Shown piece after piece: positions 58,318 to 64,000 of a stretch of DNA of 64,000 bases. Positions within the stretch are counted from its first letter, which is position 1. Each line of letters starts with the position of its first letter. The stretch is from Streptomyces sp. NBC_00576. GTDB taxonomy: Bacteria > Actinomycetota > Actinomycetes > Streptomycetales > Streptomycetaceae. Below the pieces are notes generated by a model. That model did not search any database. It saw only the letters and a list, made by a program, of their open reading frames with translations, and was not told the DNA's origin. The translations under genes were made by a program, and so were the position numbers. The stretch is taken from NCBI RefSeq assembly GCF_036345175.1, contig NZ_CP107780.1, forward strand, positions 4,774,001-4,838,000. The letters run 5' to 3'.

Positions 58318-58743
58318 ATGTCGCTGAAGAAGATCAACACTGTCCTGGTCGCCGCCTTCATCCTCTTCATCCTCTGGTTCGGGGTGGAGTTCATCCTGAG
58401 CCCGGAGACGACAGCGCCGAGCTTCGGCCTGCCGAGCTGGCCGTCCGGCGACGGCGACGGCTTCCTGATCATCAAGGGAATCCGCGACGTCGTCCTGGCC
58501 CTGGTCCTGGGCATCCTGCTGGTGACAGGCCACCGCCGGGCATTGGGCTGGGTGCTGCTGGTGGAGGCCCTCGCCGCGTACGGCGACATGACCACCGTGC
58601 TGGCCCACCACGGCTCCGTGGCCACCGCGCTCGGCGTCCACGGCCTGACCGCGACGCTGATGGTGGTCAACGGCCTGCTGATAATGCGAGAGACCCGCAA
58701 GACCGCGGCCGCTCCGGCAACGCCCGCCATGCAGCCCGCCTGA
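58318..58743 (+). CDS. DUF4267-like small membrane protein (141 aa)
   Basis: Four hydrophobic segments, beginning LKKINTVLVAAFILFILWFG, then GIRDVVLALVLGILLVTGHR with the family GxRDxxL motif, RALGWVLLVEALAAYGDMTT, and TALGVHGLTATLMVVNGLLI. Start ATG with AAGGAGAAG. It may form a unit with the DUF1772 gene 247 bases upstream; that gap holds no other gene. Confidence 0.8.
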   Translation: MSLKKINTVLVAAFILFILWFGVEFILSPETTAPSFGLPSWPSGDGDGFLIIKGIRDVVLALVLGILLVTGHRRALGWVLLVEALAAYGDMTTVLAHHGSVATALGVHGLTATLMVVNGLLIMRETRKTAAAPATPAMQPA

Positions 58744-58755
58744 CGCCACCTTGGC

Positions 58756-58791
58756 GCGCGTCGGTATTCGCCGGCGCGTCGGTATTCGCCG
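58756..58791. repeat. Two perfect 18-base tandem repeats
   Basis: GCGCGTCGGTATTCGCCG occurs twice in succession, 13 bases after the DUF4267-like stop. Confidence 0.9.
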
Positions 58792-58973
58792 GTCAGTGCC
58801 CGCCGGGAAGACGAGGCGCACGACCTTCTTCCAGTGGGCGGCGGCCTGGTCTCGATTCTCCGGGATGGCGCGGCATCGCCACCCGTTACGCGAAGACCGC
58901 GACCATCTACCTGGCCCGACTCCACGTCGCGGGCATCTTCCTCTGCTCCGCTCGGTGATCCGAACGAAACCGC

Positions 58974-59579
58974 TCAGTAGCTGTCGTAGCTGGGCTTGCC
59001 GTTCGGCCGGTAGACGCCGACGATGGTGCCGCCCTTCGTCGTCGAGACGCTGACCGGCTCCAGCGCGGTGGGGATCGCTCCGTCGGCGAACAGCCGCTTG
59101 CCGGTGCCGATGATCACCGGATGGATGGTCAGCCGGTACTCGTCGACGAGGCCGTGCCGCATGAGGGTCTGGGCGAGGTCGCCGCTGCCGACGACGTTGA
59201 TGTTGCCGCCGTCGGACGCCTTCAGATCGCGTACGGCGTCGGCGATGTCGCCCTCCAGCAGCGTGGAGTTCTGCCACTCGACGGACGTCAGGGTCCGAGA
59301 CGCCACGTACTTGTGCATGCTGTTCATCCGATCGGTGAACGGGTTGCGGGGATCGGCGGTCGGCCAGTACGACGCGAAGATGTCGTACGTCTTGCGGCCG
59401 AGCAGCATCGCGTCGGAGTGCTCGTACCAGCCCGCGATGGCCGTGCCGACCTCGTCGTCGGCCACCGGTTTCTGCCAGCCGCCGTGCTCGAAGCCGCTCT
59501 CAGCGTCCTCGTCCGGACCGCCCGGCGCCTGCATGACGCCGTCCAGCGACAGGAACGTGCAAATGGTGATCTTGCGCAT
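58974..59579 (-). CDS. Dihydrofolate reductase-like (RibD C-terminal domain) protein (201 aa)
   Basis: MRKITICTFLSLDGVMQAPG, then MLLGRKTYDIFASYWP at about 64, SGDLAQTLMRHGLVDEYRLT and PVIIGTGKRLF. The family binds NADPH and reduces pterin-like or unknown substrates; this branch is common in Actinobacteria and often called a DHFR-family protein. Start ATG at 59579; the longer open frame to 59792 is not used. Confidence 0.9.
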   Translation of the reverse strand: MRKITICTFLSLDGVMQAPGGPDEDAESGFEHGGWQKPVADDEVGTAIAGWYEHSDAMLLGRKTYDIFASYWPTADPRNPFTDRMNSMHKYVASRTLTSVEWQNSTLLEGDIADAVRDLKASDGGNINVVGSGDLAQTLMRHGLVDEYRLTIHPVIIGTGKRLFADGAIPTALEPVSVSTTKGGTIVGVYRPNGKPSYDSY

Positions 59580-59730
59580 GGTGCGCTCCCTTCGTCGACA
59601 GGTAGACCGCACAACCGCCGGAAACTCATCGCCGGAACTTCCACGGGCGCAGTACTCGGGCCGTCGTTGGATCAGCCCGGCTGTGAGGGGCGGTGCCTCT
59701 TGGACGCCGGGATGATCCAAATGACAGGCC

Positions 59731-60804
59731 TTAGGCCTCCAACTCCAGGGGCTTCCGGGCCACTTGAGCCGATCCAGTGGCCTCCTCGACACCGCCGACC
59801 GGGGCCTTCTTCCGGCCCACCTGTGTCCGTACCGCCCCCATGCTCGCCACGATGACGAGGGAGATCGCGAGGGCCTCGGGGGCGGAGAGGGCCTGGTCGA
59901 GGATCAGGAACCCGGCGGTCGCGGCGACGGCGGGCTCCAGGCTCATCAGGATCGCGAAGGTGGAGGCGGGCAGGCGTCGCAGGGCGAGAAGTTCAAGCGT
60001 GTACGGCAGCACGGAGGACAGGACGCCCACCGCCGCACCCAGGGCCACGGTGGTCGGGTCGAGCAGCTGCTCTCCGGACTCGACGACCCCCAACGGCAGA
60101 AACACCACCGCGGCGACCACCATGGCGAGCGCCAGCCCGTCGGCCTGCGGGAACCGTCGCCCCGTACGGGAACTCAGGACGATGTACGCCGCCCACATGG
60201 CACCGGCGGCAAGGGCGAAGGCGGCCCCTACGGGATCGAGGGTGTTGAAGCCGCCCCCGCCGAGCAGGAAGACGCCGGCGAGGGCGAGACCGGCCCAGGC
60301 GAGATTGAGGGCGCGCCGGGAGGCGATGACGGACAGGACGAGCGGCCCGAGCACCTCCAGCGTGACGGCGGGGCCGAGCGGAATCCGTCCGATGGCCTGA
60401 TAGAACAGCCCGTTCATGGCGGCCATGGTCACCCCGAAGAGGACGACCACTCCCCAGTCACCGCGCGAGTACCCACGCACCCTGGGCCGGCACACCAACA
60501 GCATGATCACGGCGGCGGCCACCAGCCGCAGCGTCACGATCCCGAAGGCCCCGGCCCTCGGCAACAGCGTCACGGCGAGCGCCCCGCCGAACTGCACGGA
60601 TATCCCCCCGGACAGCACCAGCCCAACGGCCCCGAGGGTCCCCCACCCCTTACGCGCCCCGCGGTGCCGCCCCCGAGAGCCCCCCGGGGCGGGAGCGACC
60701 ACAGCGGGCAGGTTGGCAGAAGGCAACGCGGCGTCACCCACCCCGGCCGCCACAACCGGTCCGGCCACGACGGCCCACGAGGGCAGACGCTCAACACTGG
60801 GCAT
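59731..60804 (-). CDS. EamA/DMT-family exporter, RhtA-like (357 aa)
   Basis: Ten hydrophobic helices in two EamA repeats, e.g. LRLVAAAVIMLLVCRPRV, GVVVLFGVTMAAMNGLFYQA, LAWAGLALAGVFLLGGGG, GVLSSVLPYTLELLALRRLP and FAILMSLEPAVAATAGFLIL. The SxLPYxxxxxALRRLP motif and the second LEP are typical for threonine/homoserine exporters of the RhtA type. A 40-residue Ala/Pro N-terminus precedes the first helix. Confidence 0.9.
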   Translation of the reverse strand: MPSVERLPSWAVVAGPVVAAGVGDAALPSANLPAVVAPAPGGSRGRHRGARKGWGTLGAVGLVLSGGISVQFGGALAVTLLPRAGAFGIVTLRLVAAAVIMLLVCRPRVRGYSRGDWGVVVLFGVTMAAMNGLFYQAIGRIPLGPAVTLEVLGPLVLSVIASRRALNLAWAGLALAGVFLLGGGGFNTLDPVGAAFALAAGAMWAAYIVLSSRTGRRFPQADGLALAMVVAAVVFLPLGVVESGEQLLDPTTVALGAAVGVLSSVLPYTLELLALRRLPASTFAILMSLEPAVAATAGFLILDQALSAPEALAISLVIVASMGAVRTQVGRKKAPVGGVEEATGSAQVARKPLELEA

Positions 60805-60960
60805 CTTTACAGGGCCTTCCCAGGATCTACGCGCGATCTCCGTACAATGAGATGCACCTTACCGTCCAGAGTAATGGACCAGGAAGGGCATGCGAACCCG
60901 TGTACACCTGACGCGCCCCGGCCCGCGCTCCGGCGCGCCTACCTCCCCGCCCTCCCTCCG

Positions 60961-62091
60961 TCAGCGCCGGGACATGTACAGATCCAGCGCCTTGTGCAGC
61001 AGCCGATTGAGGGGCAGGTCCCACTCCCCCAGATACTCGGCCGCCTCACCCCCCGTACCGACCTTGAAGCGCAGCAGGCCGAGCAGGTGGTTGGAGTCCT
61101 CCAGCGTGTCCGTGATGCCGCGCAGGTCGTACACGGCGGCGCCCAGCTCATGAGCGTCGGCCATCATGCGCCACTGCATGGCGTTGTTGGGCTGGACCTC
61201 GCGCCGACGGCTCGTGGAGGCTCCGTACGAGTACCAGACGTGCTCGCCGACGGTGAGCATCGTGGCTGCTGCAAGCACTTCGCCTTCGTGATGGGCGAGA
61301 TAGAGACGCATACGGTCGGGGTCTTCTGCGGTCAGCGCGCTCCACATGCGCTGGAAGTAGGGCAGCGGGCGCGGAAGGAAGCGATCACGTTCCGCCGTCT
61401 CGGCGTAGAGGGAGTAGAAGGCCGGCAGATCCTCGTAGCCACCCCGGACCACCGTCACGCCCGCCTTCTCGGCCTTCTTGATGTTGCGCCGCCACTGCTG
61501 GTTGAGCCCTCGGTGAATGTCCTCCAACGACCGCCCGGCGAACGGCACTTGGAACACGTACCGGGGCTGCCCCGCAGCGAACCCGCCGTCCTCCCCGCCC
61601 GGCTCGCTCTGCTGCCAGCCCATCCGTCGCAGCCGGTCGGCGACATCAAAGGCGTGCGGTTCGTACGAGGTGGCCTCGGCGTCGCGCAGCCGCCGTGCCG
61701 CCGGATCGGCGATCGCCGCTTTCACCGCGTCCGCACTCCACCGGCGTACGACGACAGGCGGCCCCATCTTGACCGAGAAGGCGCCCTGGCTCTTCAGATA
61801 CGCGGCCATCGGCACCAGCCACCGGTCAAGATCCGGCGCCGCCCAGTCGATCAGCGGCCCCTCGGGCAGATAGGCGAGGTACCGCTTGAGCCTGGGCAAC
61901 GGCCGGTACAGCACCAGCCCGGCGCCGACGAGCCTCCCAGCCCCCTCATCGTCGAACCAACCCAGGCTCTCCGCCCGCCAGTCGGGCTTCACGTCACCCC
62001 ACGAGGGCACCTGCATATGGCTGGCGGAGGGCCGGCCCGCGACGAACCCCAGATGCTCGGCACGGCTGATGGGCTGGACACGGAGTGGCAC
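60961..62091 (-). CDS. FemX-type lipid II:glycine glycyltransferase (376 aa)
   Basis: FemABX fold with two GNAT-like halves: FDDEGAGRLVGAGLVLYRPL, LAYLPEGPLIDWAAPDLDRW, FQVPFAGRSLEDIHRGLNQQ, WRRNIKKAEKAGV, YSYGASTSRRREVQPNNAMQ, and YDLRGITDTLEDSNHLLGLL near the end. It should add the first Gly to the peptidoglycan peptide using charged tRNA. The YDLRGI and FK-x-GF-like ending are conserved. Essential-type gene. Confidence 0.88.
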   Translation of the reverse strand: MPLRVQPISRAEHLGFVAGRPSASHMQVPSWGDVKPDWRAESLGWFDDEGAGRLVGAGLVLYRPLPRLKRYLAYLPEGPLIDWAAPDLDRWLVPMAAYLKSQGAFSVKMGPPVVVRRWSADAVKAAIADPAARRLRDAEATSYEPHAFDVADRLRRMGWQQSEPGGEDGGFAAGQPRYVFQVPFAGRSLEDIHRGLNQQWRRNIKKAEKAGVTVVRGGYEDLPAFYSLYAETAERDRFLPRPLPYFQRMWSALTAEDPDRMRLYLAHHEGEVLAAATMLTVGEHVWYSYGASTSRRREVQPNNAMQWRMMADAHELGAAVYDLRGITDTLEDSNHLLGLLRFKVGTGGEAAEYLGEWDLPLNRLLHKALDLYMSRR

Positions 62092-62118
62092 GAGCGGGGC
62101 TCCTTCAGCAGGTTCGGC

Positions 62119-62334
62119 CTACCACCCTAGGAGATCAACTCCGGCGGTCCCGTCCGTGGGCGGCCTGTCCGTGACCACGTTCCACACGGTCTGGAACAGG
62201 CACCCGGCCGTCAGATACCACCCGGGCAGATCCAGCGTCGCGGTGCGGGCCAGCACCTCCACCAACACGTCGTTGCGGGACAACACCTCGCGCAGAGCCC
62301 CGAGTTGTTCATCGAGGGCAAGCCGACCGATCAT
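62119..62334 (-). pseudogene. N-terminal fragment of a nucleotidyltransferase-family protein
   Basis: The 71 codons match only the start of the 190-residue family: LREVLSRNDVLVEVLARTAT, LDLPGWYLTAGCLFQTVWNV, VTDRPP. After TDG the expected DYDLFYFD region with catalytic Asp residues is replaced by TAGVDLLGW and a stop, 27 bases before femX. Deletion of the 3' two-thirds is the likely cause. Confidence 0.7.
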
Positions 62335-62361
62335 CGGCCCTGCCTACCACAGGGCAACGCC

Positions 62362-62598
62362 TTACGCCTCGGGGCGCTCGGCAACGAAAGAGCCCAGGCC
62401 CGGTTCGGTGTAGATGAGCCCCTCCGCGCGCAGGCCCTTGTGCACCTTCTGCGCAGTCACGGCGGCGATACCGAACTCCGCGGTGATCTCCACAACGGAC
62501 GGGATGCGAGTCCGTGGCGGGTACGTGCCGTCCTCGATACGGCGGCGGATCACCTCGGCCACCTGGCGCCAGCGGGGGATATCGGCAGCAAATTCCAT
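62362..62598 (-). CDS. One-domain GntR-family regulator (78 aa)
   Basis: A minimal winged helix-turn-helix: RWRQVAEVIRRRIEDGTYPP, SVVEITAEFGIAAVTAQKVH, GLIYTEPGLGSFVAERP. Like the gene at 17044 it lacks any ligand domain. Start ATG at 62598 (MEFAADIPRW). Its target may be the AT-rich region just upstream (62640-62760). Confidence 0.85.
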   Translation of the reverse strand: MEFAADIPRWRQVAEVIRRRIEDGTYPPRTRIPSVVEITAEFGIAAVTAQKVHKGLRAEGLIYTEPGLGSFVAERPEA

Positions 62599-62753
62599 CA
62601 CCGCACCACCATGCGCAGACGGCCGTATTCTGCGCGATTCACAGTTCACCGCTCATGCAGCAGTAGACCGCAGTAGGGTATAGCTTTGAAAGACCCCGGC
62701 AACGGATTCCGGCCGCCCCGGGGCATGGCCACCAGTCAACTTGAACGGAGCTG

Positions 62754-63074
62754 ATGACAGTGAATGACCCTATCGGCCGTCTCATCATCTGGGTGAGCAC
62801 TCTGCTCACCCCACGCGGCACGCACCGCCGCACACTCCCGACCGTCTCCCTTCTCGTACCGACCGCTCCACCGCCCGCCCGAACCACACTCCCCACCCAC
62901 CGCAGCCCCTACGGCATGGACGCCGGCGCCCGTATCGACGGCACCGCCACCAGGTCCGTACGGCCGTACCTCACCGCCCATGAACAGCGGCTGCGGCGAC
63001 GGGAGTTGGCCATGACCACCCTGAGGCTGGACATGCCCGGCCCGTACTGGTTCCACGGGACGGAGGTCGCCTGA
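62754..63074 (+). CDS. Hypothetical protein (106 aa)
   Basis: MTVNDPIGRLIIWVSTLLTP, then an Arg/Thr/Pro-rich middle and YLTAHEQRLRRRELAMTTLR, DMPGPYWFHGTEVA. No recognised domain. A purine-rich GAACGGAGCTG precedes the ATG. Its stop overlaps the next ATG (TGATG), a pairing I have the impression of seeing often in Streptomyces. Divergent from the one-domain GntR gene. Confidence 0.65.
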   Translation: MTVNDPIGRLIIWVSTLLTPRGTHRRTLPTVSLLVPTAPPPARTTLPTHRSPYGMDAGARIDGTATRSVRPYLTAHEQRLRRRELAMTTLRLDMPGPYWFHGTEVA

Positions 63075-63388
63075 TGCGAGCGGAACCGGAGTCGACGAAC
63101 GCCCCCGAACTGCCGTACCAGCCACGCCTGTTGCCCTGGTCCGGCCAACAGGGCAAGCCCTGTTATCTGATCACCGACGCCCACGGCGGCCCCGTGTCCC
63201 GCCTGGCCGACGCGACGGAGTCCATCCAGCTCGGCATGGGCACCGAACTCCTCGCCCACGCCCGCGAACTACTCCCGGACACGCCACTCGGCGAACTCCG
63301 TTTCCTCGCCGAGAGGTTGACGGAGGCTCTCCGGGATGCGCTTCGCGTGGCCGAGAGCCGGGGACAGCGGTTGAGCCGGCTGAACTGA
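63074..63388 (+). CDS. Hypothetical protein (104 aa)
   Basis: MRAEPESTNAPELPYQPRLL, then PCYLITDAHGGPVSRLADAT, GTELLAHARELLPDTPLGEL. Helical second half. Coupled to the 106-aa gene by TGATG. Unknown function. Followed by a perfect terminator hairpin at 63421-63442. Confidence 0.7.
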   Translation: MRAEPESTNAPELPYQPRLLPWSGQQGKPCYLITDAHGGPVSRLADATESIQLGMGTELLAHARELLPDTPLGELRFLAERLTEALRDALRVAESRGQRLSRLN

Positions 63389-63420
63389 GCCGCAGGGACA
63401 CCCGCCCGACGCCGTGCTGG

Positions 63421-63442
63421 GGGCCCGGAGCCGTCCGGGCCC
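63421..63442 (+). terminator. Perfect hairpin after the 104-aa gene
   Basis: GGGCCCGGA-gccg-TCCGGGCCC, nine base pairs and a 4-base loop, 32 bases after the stop. The rest of 63389-63690 has no supported gene. Confidence 0.8.
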
Positions 63443-63694
63443 TCATCGCTGTGTCACTGGCCGCGGTTGTCGTTCGCGGTGACTTCGGAAGCTGATCCGC
63501 CGCCCAGGGCCAGTTGCCAGTGCCGGCAGAAAGACTGCCCAGCGTGATCGAACCCAATCCGAAGGCGGACCTCCTCCGCTGGTGCGAGCTGTTCGGTAGG
63601 CCGCTTACCAAGATCGCGGCCGACGGGGGCATCGTCACGCGCGTCCGTCGCACGAGGCGGAGACCGGGTCCCGGACCGTCCGCCACGACCGCCC

Positions 63695-63715
63695 TTGACC
63701 TGGAGCGCGCTCCAG
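63695..63715 (+). promoter_or_regulatory. TTGACC box with perfect 16-base palindrome (MerR-like)
   Basis: TTGACC (63695-63700) overlaps CTGGAGCGCGCTCCAG (63700-63715), a perfect palindrome, directly before GATACG and the start of the aldo/keto reductase gene. MerR-family activators bind such dyads located between -35 and -10. No merR gene is seen in the window; it may lie beyond the right edge. Confidence 0.65.
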
Positions 63716-63732
63716 ATACGAGCATGGGCGGC

Positions 63733-64000
63733 ATGAACACCACCGATCCCCAGATCGTCCTCGGAACAATGGACTTCGGCACCCGCGTCGATCCCGACCG
63801 GGCCTTCGCGATCCTCGACTCCTTCGTCGCCGGCGGCGGTGTCTGGCTCGACACCGCGAACTGCTACTCCTTCTGGAACGACCCCAGTGGCGTCGGCGGC
63901 GCCAGCGAGCGCGTGATAGGCGCGTGGCTTCGGGCCCGCCCGGGCGCGCGCGACGCGGTACGGATCGCGACGAAGGTCCGGCAGAACCCGCTCGTCCCGC
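63733..64000 (+). CDS. Aldo/keto reductase, N-terminal part
   Basis: Runs off the right edge after 89 codons. MNTTDPQIVLGTMDFGTRVD, then FAILDSFVAGGGVWLDTANC with the Asp and the Tyr of the catalytic set (DTANCYSFW), GGASERVIGAWLRARPG and VRIATKVRQNP with the Lys. ATG 63724 (MGGMNTT) is an alternative. The transcript may be almost leaderless from the palindromic promoter. Confidence 0.88.
   Translation, partial: MNTTDPQIVLGTMDFGTRVDPDRAFAILDSFVAGGGVWLDTANCYSFWNDPSGVGGASERVIGAWLRARPGARDAVRIATKVRQNPLVP

Noticed and set aside
1..64000. CRISPR arrays, tRNA/rRNA genes, intact IS elements, replication origin
   Set aside because: None of the characteristic repeats, cloverleaf 3' ends, transposase motifs or DnaA-box clusters were found on reading; short tandem repeats here have no spacers.

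Overview
The window is high-GC chromosomal DNA from an actinomycete, almost certainly Streptomyces. The grounds are dense genes with GTG and TTG starts, many 4-base stop/start overlaps, strong third-position GC bias, and typical Streptomyces families (DUF5753/XRE, DUF6879, small GntR, HATPase, EF-hand, FemX, SCO4402 family). From about 10 to 50 kb the gene order (EF-hand, STAS, sigma factor, purU, SCO4402 family, dmdR1, SIS, PAS, citrate synthase, pdxH, CoA ligase, acyl-CoA carboxylase) matches my memory of the S. coelicolor SCO4380-SCO4411 neighbourhood, so this looks like core chromosome. No tRNA, rRNA, CRISPR array, intact transposase or replication origin was seen.

1-10 kb is a catabolic cluster: partial Zn alcohol dehydrogenase, three acyl-CoA dehydrogenases, an SDR, a cyclase-family hydrolase, an amidohydrolase and an acyl-CoA synthetase. 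Three matches to a CTGACGGnCCGTCAG dyad sit in its two divergent promoter regions, which suggests one TetR-type regulator whose gene is not in the window. 10-13.4 kb holds an EF-hand protein, an anti-anti-sigma factor, and a sigma factor translationally coupled to a zf-HC2/maleylpyruvate-isomerase-like anti-sigma protein. 13.4-19.2 kb is an accessory island. It contains a DUF6879/XRE pair behind helically phased operator repeats, a four-gene minus-strand operon of tiny proteins in which every junction is an ATGA overlap, a divergent one-domain GntR, a frameshifted C-terminal remnant of a large tyrosine integrase, a NUDIX gene and a chimera of two truncated genes.

19.2-36.6 kb is mostly housekeeping: purU, SCO4402 family, a Leu/Ile/Val-type binding lipoprotein, a Pro/Gln-rich membrane protein with ATQYIPPV repeats, a HTH-TPR regulator, a prim-pol domain protein, an ABC exporter, an alpha/beta hydrolase whose nucleophile Ser is Ala, dmdR1 and its antisense frame, SIS and PAS proteins, and two GNAT acetyltransferases. 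36.6-40.3 kb carries RidA, a lipoprotein, citrate synthase and pdxH. Between RidA and the lipoprotein lies an orphan transcription unit: a promoter, a perfect anti-SD complement, a 12-codon ORF and a three-way-junction hairpin. This is my best candidate for something undescribed.

40.3-50.6 kb is one long minus-strand operon running from a maleylpyruvate isomerase-like protein through AtuA-like DUF1446, acyl-CoA carboxylase beta and alpha subunits, acyl-CoA dehydrogenase, CoA ligase and enoyl-CoA hydratase to its probable TetR regulator, with a GCAAGC-GT-GCTTGC operator at its head. 51-64 kb is more variable: glutamate decarboxylase, NTF2-like protein, methyltransferase, TetR/amidase and TetR/DUF1772 divergent pairs with visible operators, a DHFR-like reductase, EamA exporter, FemX, a truncated nucleotidyltransferase, a second one-domain GntR, and the start of an aldo/keto reductase behind a perfect 16-base palindrome overlapping its -35.
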